Shown one piece after another: positions 16,179 to 26,413 of a stretch of DNA of 57,536 nt. Position 1 is the first letter of the stretch; each line of letters begins with the position of its first letter. A model generated the notes under the pieces. The model worked only from the letters and a program-made list of their open reading frames with translations, did no database searches and was not told the origin of the DNA. A program made the position numbers and the translations under genes. Origin of the DNA: an uncultured Clostridia bacterium (GTDB lineage: Bacteria > Bacillota > Clostridia > TANB77 > CAG-508); contig CANQHU010000004.1 of the NCBI GenBank assembly GCA_947623945.1, positions 1 through 57,536 on the forward strand, read 5' to 3'.

Positions 16179-17480
16179 TTAAATAATTTCAAAAGACATT
16201 TCAAAATCAGTTCCTTGATTTAATCTCATTATAATATTCATATCTTTTGTTTCTTCTTCATTTTCTTTGTTAGTTATAGTAGTTTTACAAATATATGTAT
16301 TATTTTCACTTGAAAAATCATTAATTACAATATTATTATAATTATAATATGTATTTTTCATATACTGTTTAAATGCTTCTTCACTTCCAAAATTATTTTC
16401 TTTAAAAGTATTATTTAACACTTGATATGCTGATTTAAAATCTTTATTGTTTATCATTTGTATAAATTTATCCATATTCATTATTACTTTTTTATTGTTA
16501 TTTCCATTTGCATATTCTTCTTTAAATTTATCTGTAATAATTGTATAAGTATCTAATTTTACCGTATAATCCATAATTGCTTTTTCATCAAAGATATATA
16601 AATTTTCGTATTGATCTCTACATACATATTCTGTATAATTTTCATATTGATTATATAAATATTGTTTAGGAACAATTTCACGAATGCTTTCTATATTCTC
16701 GCTTATATATTTTTTGTATTCGTCAATATTTCCAAATCTTTTTTTTCTATATTCCTCGTCTAACATATTGTATGATTCTTCAATATTATTTAACATTTTA
16801 TATTTATAATTGTTGAAGTAATTTATTGCAATGTCCTCATTAGTAACCCTTATACTTTCAATTTTATTAAAACTATTTTGTTTTAATTTTTCAATATTAA
16901 TATCTTCTAATTTATATTTTTTTGCATATTCATCGCCGTAGATTTCGAAAGCGGAATTTGCAGAATCTGTAGCAATAATAAAATTTATATCTTCTTCAAT
17001 GTTTTGAATATTTACATAAACCATATAAACATTTATAGCTGTTGATTTTTCTAATCCATATATTTGGTCAATATTATATTCACACCCAATATATTTTTCT
17101 AATTTTTCTGCTAAATTATCTGTTGTTATATTAAATTCATTCATATAACTGTCATTATACATATTTGTTAAACTAGATATTGCAAAATCAGAATCTTCTT
17201 TTTCTAGTTCAGTTGAAGGATCCATATTAATCATATTAATATATTCAAAGTACTCATCTATTATATTTTTTACAATATAATACTTTGTTTTTTCATTTAC
17301 TTTTTTTATACTAGTATCTGGTGTGGGTTCTTCTAATGTATGAACTTCTTTATATTCTCCAAATTCATCCTTTTCCTCTTCTTGTTGTTTATTTTTTATA
17401 ATATTTAGGACACCAATTATTATTACGATAATGATTATAAATATAGTACAAATTATTATCAACTTTTTTATTTTATCCAT
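16179..17480 (-). CDS. Membrane-anchored protein with repeated NTF2-like segments
   Basis: A 433-residue protein with one N-terminal membrane segment (residues 6-26) and a long extracytoplasmic part. Three segments share the pattern [YF]xxx[YKF]...AY/SYxxLxxxxKxxxFxxxExFKxY (about 95-135, 215-260 and 335-385). The same pattern occurs in the next gene downstream, which suggests repeated NTF2/VirB8-like units. It lies 18 bases before that gene and 26 bases after the hydrolase gene in one operon. A role as inner-membrane scaffold of the secretion complex is an inference from neighbours. The start follows AGAAGGG. No in-frame CGG. Confidence 0.65.
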   Translation of the reverse strand: MDKIKKLIIICTIFIIIIVIIIGVLNIIKNKQQEEEKDEFGEYKEVHTLEEPTPDTSIKKVNEKTKYYIVKNIIDEYFEYINMINMDPSTELEKEDSDFAISSLTNMYNDSYMNEFNITTDNLAEKLEKYIGCEYNIDQIYGLEKSTAINVYMVYVNIQNIEEDINFIIATDSANSAFEIYGDEYAKKYKLEDINIEKLKQNSFNKIESIRVTNEDIAINYFNNYKYKMLNNIEESYNMLDEEYRKKRFGNIDEYKKYISENIESIREIVPKQYLYNQYENYTEYVCRDQYENLYIFDEKAIMDYTVKLDTYTIITDKFKEEYANGNNNKKVIMNMDKFIQMINNKDFKSAYQVLNNTFKENNFGSEEAFKQYMKNTYYNYNNIVINDFSSENNTYICKTTITNKENEEETKDMNIIMRLNQGTDFEMSFEII

Positions 17481-17505
17481 TTTTCTATTCCCTTCTCTTT
17501 ATTTT

Positions 17506-20500
17506 TTAATCTGGTGGCCTAAATACATGTGTAAATTTATTTGGAACATAATTTGAAAATTCTGATCTGATTGCATCAGTACTTCCGCAGTTTAATGTTT
17601 TTCCCTCACCTGCATATATTTCAGTATGTTGTGATGAATCATTATGCGCAACTAATATATCTCCTGGTAAAAGGTCTTCTTCTGTATATTCACTTGTAGA
17701 TGTAGCAATTACCTCAAAGTCCATTGGATTATTTATTAATGACCCTGTGTACCAACAATGATTTTCTCCAATATATTCACTGATAACCCAAGATACATAA
17801 GAACTACAATCTACATACCTGCTACTTTCTGCTTCTCCTCTTACTGGCAATTTTTGTTGTACAGATTCTCCATCAGATACATATCCTCCTGCGGCTATAT
17901 TAGCTGCTGATGGATACCAATATTCGTTTTCTCTTAAATATTCATGTAACTCATAAGCTAACTCATAAAATTCTCCTCCGCCTGCATAATCACTTGGATC
18001 CAAATCTTCTCCTTGAATAGGTGTTGGATATCTACCTTCTGAGAATAATATCCATCTTGCTTCTCCTCTTGCACCTTGGAATTCATTGCCTAATGCTTGG
18101 AAGCCTTCCTTATCTTTTTCTTTATCTAATTCACCCTCAAGTTTTGCATAATAATCAACTATTTTATATACATTTCCTTTTGTATACAATATATCTGTTA
18201 AACAATCTATTTGATAAGATTTTAGTTTTACTTTTTTCATCTCTGCAATTCGTTTTACTCTTTCTTTTAGATTGTTCCATGCTTTAATAGAAATTTTTTC
18301 TATTACTTCAACGTCTATTTGAGATTTACTATAAATATTATACTCACTCTCTTTAATATTAACGCCTTGCTCTTTAAATAAATCTACATTTTGCCATTTG
18401 TATCCAACACTCATATCATAAAATCTAACATCTACTCCATAAATCTTATTTCCTATTGCTCTATCTAATTCATCATGTAAGATATATTTTGTTTTGTCAG
18501 ATGTTACACATGTATAAATATTTGGTGTAGTATCATAAGCATAGGTATCGTCACCTTCCATGAATTTTCTTAGTTCGTTATTCTCCCAAGCTCTAGTAAA
18601 TGCCCATCCAACTGTTCCTTTATTTTTTTGTTTTACTTGTTTAAATTTGTTTTCTTCGTATTCTGCAAATACTTCTTTTGGTTCCAAAACTCCAAAATCT
18701 TCATGTGTTGCTTTATATAGTAAATATTTTGTTAAATCAACCATTTTTGCTGTTCTAGCATTAGCATTTAATGCTTCAAATAGCCAAGTTGGTTCAATAC
18801 GTTTAAATCCATCTGCCTTTTTGTATAATTCTACAAATTTATCTCCGCCTTTTTCTTCCTCAACTGTTGTTTTTCCTGATGAATATTTATTTGTTACACT
18901 TGAAGTAGATACTGTTGTAACAGTTGTTGTTGTAATAGTTGCTGTATCTGTATTTTCTGTTGTTACCGTTGTTTCTGGAGCTGACTGTGTTGAAGTCATA
19001 GCTACATCTTCACGCTTTGCTTCTTTTTCATCTTTATATGTTACTTCGTTATGCACTGTTATTGCCCAACTATCTGCATATGATAATTCTATTTTTTCAG
19101 ATACTGTTTCTGTTATTTTTGTATTAGTACGAGATGCTGTAGTCGTTGTTGTTTTTGGTATTTTAGCTAATAATTCCTTGTTATACTCATTTAATTTATC
19201 TTGTACTATGCCAATTGGACTTTTCAATATTTCAGTATTAATCATATTTGCATAGGCTTCATCTGTTAAGGTTCTTGTAACTGTTTCTCCTATTTCTGTT
19301 ACAGTTTTCGTTGTTGTTACTTGATCTTGTATTGCTACAATATATTCACTTTCTATTGCTAAGTCTGCAAGACCTAAACAAAAATCAATATCTTTTCCGT
19401 AAACATTTAATATCATTAAGTAGTCATATGGCATTGTATATTTTTCCATAACTGTTGCAATATTTACTGAAGATGCTTTAGCGTATTTTACTCCATTGTC
19501 ACTATCATAAGACCATTTTGCAAAAACGATTTCTCTATTATTATTTATTGTAAATACTTCTAAAACATTTTTATTTTGTTGATTTATATATGCATTAAAT
19601 ACTCCTTGTGGAACATAAGTCATTTCAACAACTTTTCCATCTACTTCTGATAATTCTCCAATTTCTTTCTTTGGAATTACTCTTTTTAATTTTACAGCAG
19701 CTTGAAATTCATTTTCTTCGTCTACTTGCCTATCTGTAACTGCCATTGCCTTTTTTCTAGCAGATGTAGAATAGCTTCCTGAAGGGATTGTTCCATGTAA
19801 TTCATCCCATACATTTTTTCCTGCGTCTACTCTTTCTTGAATTCCAGTTTCATTATCTGCTGACATTTCATAAATACTATGGAATTTTCTAGCCGCTTCG
19901 TCAATATCAGTTATATTTTTAAAGTCATCTTCTAATAAAGGTAAAAATTCATTAGTATTTTCACATTCCCACATAAAAAAATCTAATTGCATTTTTAGGT
20001 CGTCTAAATCTTTTCCTTGTTCTTGTGCAAAATTATATAGTTTTTCCTTTCTTGATGGATCGGTCCATTGAGCTAGTCCATATCCACCTCCACCAGTAGT
20101 ATCATGTGCAAATCCTTCTGCAGTCATTGATTGAAATTGTTTTGTCATTTCTTCATCATAAGCTTCCATATCATCTCGTCTATAATCCCCTTGCACAGCA
20201 TTTGACCTAAACTGTGTTTCTTCGTACCAGTTTCCCATTATTCCTGCTGTTGCTTCTTCAGAAAAACCTTTTGAAATTAAATATGCCCATATTGCTTCTT
20301 TCTCATTACTTCCTTGAAGTTCATCTGAATCAGATCCTGATGTAGCTCCATATTCCCTAAGAATTTTACTTTTTATATTTGATGCAAATTTATTTTGATT
20401 ATTTTCATCTATATGAAGTCCTTCTGAATCATTTGTAATTAAATATCCAAATTCATCTACATATCCAGAAGTTGTGTCAATCCAGAAAGCATTATCTTGT

Positions 20501-21435
20501 TGTCCGCAATATTGTTCTATTTCATCATTAAATTTATCAATTTGAGCTTGTGTTGTTTCCCTATTATTTGCAGTGTAATTTTTTCCCAATGGAAACACCT
20601 TTTGTACATAAATTGGTTTTCCTGGATATTTTTGTATTAATTTTTCAATAAGTTGTTGCATTTCTGTAATCTGCCAAGGATTATTAACACCAAGTAATAC
20701 ACAAACTCCTGATGCATCATCTGGTAATGTGTTAATTCTATCAAGCCAGTATTGTGGTGCTACTCCACTCATAGCATAATATTCACATCCATCCTCTAAC
20801 AATCCAGAGTTATGTAAGCGCACAGTAAAAGAATCTCCTAACATAATCATTCCATCTAAAGAATTGACTAAGTTAGTAGTTTCTTCTGGCTCATATAAAA
20901 TATCAACCCCATCTAAATTTGGTAATTTAGATGCAGGTACTCCTTCTCCTAAATATGGAAGTTGAGTGACAAGTTCAGCTTTTATGTATTGTTTTAATAT
21001 TTTAGGATCTGTTATTTTTCTTTCTTTATAATCATCACTTGCATTTATAACCTCTTCTAATTTTTCATCAATATCATCTACAAAAGCTAATGAATAACCA
21101 TCTTGAGGTGTTCCATTTATTGTTACAAGTTCAGATATATCATCTAGTCCTAATACTGAATTAATACTATATTTTCCATAGGCTGTTAAATTTTCAGAAT
21201 CATCATCTTCTAAAAAATATAATACTGCTGCTAAAAACATTATTATTAATATTGCCATAATAGCAATTATAATTCCCATTTTGCTGAAAACAATTTTTAA
21301 TGCTGTTTTTATTGTATTTAATGCTGTCTTTTTTGCTGTATTTTTTGCTTTTGTACCTATATCTCTTTCTACTTCTTTTGCCTTTTGTTTTGTAATCTGC
21401 TCTAACTTGTCCTCATTTTCTTCCACTTTTCTCAC
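17506..21435 (-). CDS. Multidomain cell-wall hydrolase of the secretion operon (SGNH, lysozyme, NlpC/CHAP)
   Basis: A 1309-residue protein. A basic coiled region and a membrane segment (about 52-74) come first. An SGNH-hydrolase-like domain follows (MLGDSF near 199, LLGVNN, then EGLHID). Next is a phage-tail-type lysozyme domain (IWAYLISKGFSEEATAGIMGNWYEET, near 385). A long Thr/Val-rich linker and a C-terminal NlpC/P60-CHAP-like peptidase close it (YVDCSSYVSWVI, then GDILV and HTEIYAGEG). It thus fits the VirB1 place of Gram-positive type IV systems, where a lysozyme plus CHAP protein opens the peptidoglycan. The added esterase-like domain is unusual and could remove O-acetyl groups. 28 bp separate it from the VirB6 gene upstream. 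Confidence 0.82.
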   Translation of the reverse strand: MRKVEENEDKLEQITKQKAKEVERDIGTKAKNTAKKTALNTIKTALKIVFSKMGIIIAIMAILIIMFLAAVLYFLEDDDSENLTAYGKYSINSVLGLDDISELVTINGTPQDGYSLAFVDDIDEKLEEVINASDDYKERKITDPKILKQYIKAELVTQLPYLGEGVPASKLPNLDGVDILYEPEETTNLVNSLDGMIMLGDSFTVRLHNSGLLEDGCEYYAMSGVAPQYWLDRINTLPDDASGVCVLLGVNNPWQITEMQQLIEKLIQKYPGKPIYVQKVFPLGKNYTANNRETTQAQIDKFNDEIEQYCGQQDNAFWIDTTSGYVDEFGYLITNDSEGLHIDENNQNKFASNIKSKILREYGATSGSDSDELQGSNEKEAIWAYLISKGFSEEATAGIMGNWYEETQFRSNAVQGDYRRDDMEAYDEEMTKQFQSMTAEGFAHDTTGGGGYGLAQWTDPSRKEKLYNFAQEQGKDLDDLKMQLDFFMWECENTNEFLPLLEDDFKNITDIDEAARKFHSIYEMSADNETGIQERVDAGKNVWDELHGTIPSGSYSTSARKKAMAVTDRQVDEENEFQAAVKLKRVIPKKEIGELSEVDGKVVEMTYVPQGVFNAYINQQNKNVLEVFTINNNREIVFAKWSYDSDNGVKYAKASSVNIATVMEKYTMPYDYLMILNVYGKDIDFCLGLADLAIESEYIVAIQDQVTTTKTVTEIGETVTRTLTDEAYANMINTEILKSPIGIVQDKLNEYNKELLAKIPKTTTTTASRTNTKITETVSEKIELSYADSWAITVHNEVTYKDEKEAKREDVAMTSTQSAPETTVTTENTDTATITTTTVTTVSTSSVTNKYSSGKTTVEEEKGGDKFVELYKKADGFKRIEPTWLFEALNANARTAKMVDLTKYLLYKATHEDFGVLEPKEVFAEYEENKFKQVKQKNKGTVGWAFTRAWENNELRKFMEGDDTYAYDTTPNIYTCVTSDKTKYILHDELDRAIGNKIYGVDVRFYDMSVGYKWQNVDLFKEQGVNIKESEYNIYSKSQIDVEVIEKISIKAWNNLKERVKRIAEMKKVKLKSYQIDCLTDILYTKGNVYKIVDYYAKLEGELDKEKDKEGFQALGNEFQGARGEARWILFSEGRYPTPIQGEDLDPSDYAGGGEFYELAYELHEYLRENEYWYPSAANIAAGGYVSDGESVQQKLPVRGEAESSRYVDCSSYVSWVISEYIGENHCWYTGSLINNPMDFEVIATSTSEYTEEDLLPGDILVAHNDSSQHTEIYAGEGKTLNCGSTDAIRSEFSNYVPNKFTHVFRPPD

Positions 21436-21462
21436 CTCTTTTGCTATATATTAAACTGCATT

Positions 21463-24447
21463 TTATGTTGGTCTACCAAGAGATTGATCCATCAATTTCA
21501 TAATTCTATCCATTTTTTCATTATCATTTCCGACCAATTTACCTACATCAGTTCTTATTGCATTTCTCTTTTTGTCATCTCTCATATCACTTATAGTTAT
21601 GTTATTACTATCTCTGAATCTTATTATGCCTGCTGCTTGTGTTGTTGTTAATCCAGGATTTTTATTCATTAATTTTGCTGCTGTGTCTAAGTCTTTTTGA
21701 TTATATACTCCTAGTTTTCTTAATTCTTTTTGTTCCTTTTTAATCTTTTTCCACTCTTCGCCAAATTCTTTTCTTAAATGCTTTTCAACTTCTTCACTCT
21801 TATCCCACTCTTTATTTGCTTTCACTTCATCATATTTATCGCCACGATATCCTTGTACAAAGGTATCAGTAACATCTGCTACAGTTCCTACAGCTCCACT
21901 TGCTAGTCCTGTAACTGCTCCATATGTACTTTTTCCTACTGCATATCCTCCAACTGTACCTGCTACTCCATATTTAAATACATCTGCATAATCATCTCCT
22001 GCAAGTCCTGCTGCGACACCTAGTGTTCCTAATGTTCCAGCACCAATTCCTGCAACTGCTAATTTTGTAAGTGCTGTTGCTCCTTTTGGCAATACATATT
22101 TTCCTACATTAAGTCCTCCTTTTATTGTTCCTCCTACTACATGACCAACTGGAGTTTTTGCAATTTTTTTACCAGTATCAAAAAGTTTGTCTTTTAAATG
22201 TATTCTTTCACTTCCGCTTGCTCTTAGTGCTCTTGGTGGTCTTATAATTCTTTTTAATCTAGCTATTGGACCGCCTTTTGGTCTTTGGTTTCTTCCTCTT
22301 TTGCCTCTTCCTCCTGGGGCTCCGCCAGTTGGTCCTCCACCGGTTGGTCCTCCGCCAGTTGGTCCTCCGCCAGTTGGTCCTCCACCAGCTGGTCCTCCAC
22401 CAGCTGGTCCACCAGTTGGTCCTCCACCAGTTGGTCCTCCAGTTGGAGTACCTCCTTCTGATCCGTCGTTAAATGCTCCTAACCCTATACTATTATCAAT
22501 GTTATTTGAACTTGCAAAATTAATCTTATCACCTTTTTTACTTCCACTACTAGAACCTTTTGAACCTTTTCCTCCACTTCCTAATGAAGGAATTCTTTGT
22601 AAAGTTGAAAGCATTGTACTAAATACAGCTCCCCCTGCAAATCCGCTTGTATATCCACTTCCTATAGGTGCTTTACTATCAAATCCAAAGAATTTTCTTA
22701 TAATTTTTATAGATTGTGATAAAAATCCTAGTATTATTAGTGAATATAGTATATTTGACATGAATAAGTCCATTGCACTTACAGCTAATATTGTATATAA
22801 CAATAAATGTAACGGTTGTAACAATAAGTTAAATACATACTCTTTTAGCCACATATTAAATCCTTGTGCTTTTCCATCTCCGATTTTATCAATTGGATAT
22901 GTTATTGCTACTAAAGGTCCTATTAATGTTAAAAATGCCATATATATTACCCTTTTGAAATATTGCCATGTAAACATAATTGTATAAAATACAAAAAGTG
23001 CATATAAAATAGTATATCCCATTTCCTGTAAAGTGTCTTCTGGTAAACTTATTGCTAATCTTATAGAAGTTGCCAATGTTTGTGCTGTTATAGAACCTTG
23101 TTCTTTTTTTATTTTTTCACTTAAGTCTTGGTTATTTGTATTTTGTCCACTTGTGCTATTTACACTTGTGTTATTTACATTTGTATTTTGTCCACTTGTG
23201 CTATTTACACTTGTGTTATTTACATTTGTGTTTTGTCCTGCCTGTGTATTATTAGTTGATTGTGTTGATTGTTGTGTGCTATTTTGATAATTATTTAATG
23301 TATCTATATAAGAACCATATATCATATTAGTTAAGGATTCTGTTAAATACAACGTAAATGCCATTATATAATGCATTATAAATAATATACATATTGCCAT
23401 TAACCAATCTTTTAACATTGTCTTGTATTTTGCTTGTTCAGTTGTACTTGATATAATAATTCTTATAGCTACATAAACTAAGACAGATAACATTACAACA
23501 AGTGCTAAATCCCTTAATGTATTATACCATTTAGATATTGTTCCTTGCATTTGTTTTGCAGTATTTCCTATTGCTTCAATCTTTGTTTCAGAAGGAGTAA
23601 CACTTATTTCTATTCCCATGTCTTTAGCTTCATTGTACCTTTGAGTCCAATCAACTTTACCTTTTTTTATGTCTACATTTAAATTATAAACCCATTCTTC
23701 TTCTTTTGTAAGAGGAATTGAACTTGTATCTATTCCCGGATTTTGTTTCACTATTTCTGCAACTCTGCTATTATACTGATCTTCAATTTTTTTCATTGCT
23801 ACTCTAAATGAACTTTCAATGTCTGCAAAATGTTCATCATCTTCTGACTTATTATCATCAAAATAAATTTTTAATTGTGCTTCTTCACCTCTATCGTCAG
23901 TATTTTCAATGACATCTGGAGGTTCTACAGAAGGATTTACAAAATTTACATCAAATGCTGGAATTTTGTTTGCAAAAATATTTTCAACACTATAATATAT
24001 AGATGGAAATACTATTTCTTTGGTATTATATGCATAGTTTTCTTCACTTGTAACTGTACCATCTCCGTCCATATCAGCATTTGAAGTGTGTTCATCTCCA
24101 ATTCCAAAATTATTATACCCCCATGCATCCAACCAAGAAATAGCTTTTCCTATTACTGGTATTTTATAAGGTAATTTTTCAAGAAAAGATTTTTTGCCAT
24201 TTCTTACTTCATCTAACGTTGTCTTAAACACTGCCTTTGGCGCTCCATCAATAAATGTAGGTTGAAGAAAATTAAAAACAGCATCTCCCAAACCACATAC
24301 TAGAGCTTGAATAGGAGAAAATAATGGACCTACCCAATCTACATCATCTGCATGAGATTTAACAGGAAATATGAAGTTAAACATTAATACTACAATAATT
24401 AGAACGATTACCATCTTCTGTGCAAAACTGTTTTTGATATTACTCAT
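21463..24447 (-). CDS. VirB6/TrbL-like polytopic membrane protein
   Basis: A 994-residue protein. A signal-like segment lies at 12-32, then a soluble part of about 280 residues. Five or more membrane helices lie at about 310-600 in the TrbL/VirB6 pattern. A Gly/Pro/Thr repeat tract (GGPTGG units, about 665-715) and a glycine-rich hydrophobic C-terminal region follow (KFGVAGTVGGYAVGKS and similar). It forms the membrane channel of type IV secretion systems. Its start overlaps the end of the VirB4 gene by 8 nt. The soluble N-terminal part includes an EF-hand-like DMDGDGTVTSEE (near 124), which may bind calcium. No in-frame CGG. Confidence 0.8.
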   Translation of the reverse strand: MSNIKNSFAQKMVIVLIIVVLMFNFIFPVKSHADDVDWVGPLFSPIQALVCGLGDAVFNFLQPTFIDGAPKAVFKTTLDEVRNGKKSFLEKLPYKIPVIGKAISWLDAWGYNNFGIGDEHTSNADMDGDGTVTSEENYAYNTKEIVFPSIYYSVENIFANKIPAFDVNFVNPSVEPPDVIENTDDRGEEAQLKIYFDDNKSEDDEHFADIESSFRVAMKKIEDQYNSRVAEIVKQNPGIDTSSIPLTKEEEWVYNLNVDIKKGKVDWTQRYNEAKDMGIEISVTPSETKIEAIGNTAKQMQGTISKWYNTLRDLALVVMLSVLVYVAIRIIISSTTEQAKYKTMLKDWLMAICILFIMHYIMAFTLYLTESLTNMIYGSYIDTLNNYQNSTQQSTQSTNNTQAGQNTNVNNTSVNSTSGQNTNVNNTSVNSTSGQNTNNQDLSEKIKKEQGSITAQTLATSIRLAISLPEDTLQEMGYTILYALFVFYTIMFTWQYFKRVIYMAFLTLIGPLVAITYPIDKIGDGKAQGFNMWLKEYVFNLLLQPLHLLLYTILAVSAMDLFMSNILYSLIILGFLSQSIKIIRKFFGFDSKAPIGSGYTSGFAGGAVFSTMLSTLQRIPSLGSGGKGSKGSSSGSKKGDKINFASSNNIDNSIGLGAFNDGSEGGTPTGGPTGGGPTGGPAGGGPAGGGPTGGGPTGGGPTGGGPTGGAPGGRGKRGRNQRPKGGPIARLKRIIRPPRALRASGSERIHLKDKLFDTGKKIAKTPVGHVVGGTIKGGLNVGKYVLPKGATALTKLAVAGIGAGTLGTLGVAAGLAGDDYADVFKYGVAGTVGGYAVGKSTYGAVTGLASGAVGTVADVTDTFVQGYRGDKYDEVKANKEWDKSEEVEKHLRKEFGEEWKKIKKEQKELRKLGVYNQKDLDTAAKLMNKNPGLTTTQAAGIIRFRDSNNITISDMRDDKKRNAIRTDVGKLVGNDNEKMDRIMKLMDQSLGRPT
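22315..22450. repeat. 15-bp tandem repeats coding GGPTG units
   Basis: About nine copies of GGTCCTCCNCCAGTT in tandem encode the GGGPTGG tract of the VirB6-like protein. Such a tract is prone to copy-number change. Confidence 0.8.
23140..23235. repeat. 45-bp tandem repeat in the VirB6-like gene
   Basis: Two full copies and a partial one encode the 15-residue unit GQNTNVNNTSVNSTS, an Asn/Ser/Thr-rich loop between membrane helices. Confidence 0.8.
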
Positions 24448-26413
24448 AATTATTCTCCTCTTTTACCCTTCTCATTTCTACTAATTTATTTAAGTTTGTT
24501 TCAACAAATTCAAATTCCTTTTGTGTTGGAGTAATTTGTATAATTGCAGAATCTGAACCTACTTTTAATAATCCTTCTCCTTTTAAGCAAGTAACTAAAA
24601 AATTCGCTTCTCCTTCGCTTAATTTAAATACTTCTTTTAAGTATTCTATTTCTGCTTTATCTTGTGCTAAAAATAACTTTGTATCAGATGAAGTTAAAAC
24701 AGCTTGTGCTTCTGGTTTCTCATAAAAATCTTGAAATCTTTGAGAAATAATTGCAAGAGATACATTTCTCTTTCTAGCACGTCTTGCCATTGTATTCAAG
24801 AAATCAACCGCTTCTGGATAAGGTAAAAGCATCCATGCTTCATCAACAAGAACCCTTTTCTTTCTTGCCTTTCCTCTATCCTCACTATTCTTCTTAACAT
24901 ACTTTTCCCAAATCCAAGAAAGTAAAATCTGTTGTGCAAGTGGTCTTGCAAATCTCTCCTCTAGTTGTGAAATATCTAAGTTAATAAATGGTGCTCCATC
25001 TAATAACTCAAAAGTAGATTGTCCATCAAAATAAGCCATTTGTCCATCATATTCTCTTATGTATTGTTTCATAACTTTTAATAAATAACTATATTGAAAA
25101 TTATAATCTGCATTATTATTTTCCTGTGCCTTTCTTTGAATTCTTTTATACCAAGAACCAATTGTTGGCATTTTCTTTTTTCCCCTATATAATTTTTCCT
25201 CTGAATTAAATTTTCCACTTTCCTCATACAAACTATTAGGGTTGCTCGTTATATTAATTGCAGCATACTCTTCTGAAACCGCTTCTGCAATAATTTGCTT
25301 TGTAAGTTCATTTACATCTTCACTTCTTGTACTTCCTTTAGCCATTGTAATTAGTGCTTGTGTAACATCCTCTACCTTATTTTCAACATTTACAACCATT
25401 CTTTCTTTTCCAGTAATTTCATCTTTTATAATTTCAGGTTCAATATCAAATAAATTAATAATAGTTTGTGAATTTGGGCTTAAAACTACATTAATTCCTC
25501 CCAAACTTTCTGCAACAATTGAATATTCACCTTCTGCATCTAATGCTAAACTCTCAATTCCCATTAACACAGAAGATCTAGAAATTAAAGTTTTCATTGT
25601 AACAGATTTACCAGCACCTGATTTAGCAAATATAACCATATTATAATTTGTAAGTGATGAATGGAAATTATCAAACAAAATTGGAGTTCCTGTTTGTCTA
25701 TTAAATCCTAATGGCACTCCTGTAGGATGTCCTACATCAGAAGTTGTAAAAGGAAATACAGTTCCCATAGATCTTCTATCAAATGTATGTATTTTTTTAA
25801 CCTTATCATTCATCAATGGCAAATTAGATTGAAAAGCCTCTTCTTGTAATGCCCATGCGCTTTTTATATCTAGTAAACTTTTTGACATTTCTGTTGCTAA
25901 TAATTTGGTTAATTTATCTAAGTCTTCCATGCTATATGCAAATAATGTTGATACAATTGATGCTTCAAATAATTTATTAAAACCAGCAGCAATTTCATCT
26001 CTTAATTGCTCTGCTTCTGCTCTTTTTTGCGCTAATAAACTTTCTCTATTTATATTACCTTTATCAGCTTCTACAATTCTTTCTGTTTCTAATTCATTTA
26101 TAACTCTATTTAACTCATTTTGTGACCTAGATTCTGGAATAGGGTTTATATAAACAGAAGTATTAATATCTCCAAACATATACATATCTCTAAGAAGTTC
26201 TGGGAATGTACACATTCTAGGCAAAGTTGAAATCAAAAAACTTCTAGCATATCTTTTTATACTAGATATAATTTCTAAATGGTCTAAGCTAGATGCATCT
26301 ATTCCAGAAGGAGCTATTAATTCTTTAATTGTAGTCTTTTCTAAAAGCCCTGTTCTATTTTGTTTGCTTTCTTGTTCTGGTTGTTTTATTTCTTCCTTTT
26401 TCTTCTTTCGCAT
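24440..26413 (-). CDS. VirB4/TraC-type secretion ATPase
   Basis: A 657-residue protein. Walker A FAKSGAGKSVTMKT lies near residue 265, Walker B KRVLVDEAWMLLPYP near 522, and a C-terminal SLAIISQR motif follows, all typical of VirB4/TraE ATPases that energise pilus assembly and secretion. The early part (DHLEIISSIKRYARSFLI, MYMFGDIN) matches the middle of full-length TraC proteins. The true N-terminal domain is encoded by the preceding gene. The two genes overlap by 59 nt in different frames. The start follows AAAGGAGG. Confidence 0.9.
   Translation of the reverse strand: MRKKKKEEIKQPEQESKQNRTGLLEKTTIKELIAPSGIDASSLDHLEIISSIKRYARSFLISTLPRMCTFPELLRDMYMFGDINTSVYINPIPESRSQNELNRVINELETERIVEADKGNINRESLLAQKRAEAEQLRDEIAAGFNKLFEASIVSTLFAYSMEDLDKLTKLLATEMSKSLLDIKSAWALQEEAFQSNLPLMNDKVKKIHTFDRRSMGTVFPFTTSDVGHPTGVPLGFNRQTGTPILFDNFHSSLTNYNMVIFAKSGAGKSVTMKTLISRSSVLMGIESLALDAEGEYSIVAESLGGINVVLSPNSQTIINLFDIEPEIIKDEITGKERMVVNVENKVEDVTQALITMAKGSTRSEDVNELTKQIIAEAVSEEYAAINITSNPNSLYEESGKFNSEEKLYRGKKKMPTIGSWYKRIQRKAQENNNADYNFQYSYLLKVMKQYIREYDGQMAYFDGQSTFELLDGAPFINLDISQLEERFARPLAQQILLSWIWEKYVKKNSEDRGKARKKRVLVDEAWMLLPYPEAVDFLNTMARRARKRNVSLAIISQRFQDFYEKPEAQAVLTSSDTKLFLAQDKAEIEYLKEVFKLSEGEANFLVTCLKGEGLLKVGSDSAIIQITPTQKEFEFVETNLNKLVEMRRVKEENNYE

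Noticed and set aside
22187-22987. A plus-strand ORF with PPVGPP repeats
   Set aside because: Antisense image of the GGPTGG repeat in the VirB6-like gene.
22315-23235. Tandem repeats as a CRISPR array
   Set aside because: Both repeats are in frame inside one gene, have no unique spacers, and no cas gene is present.
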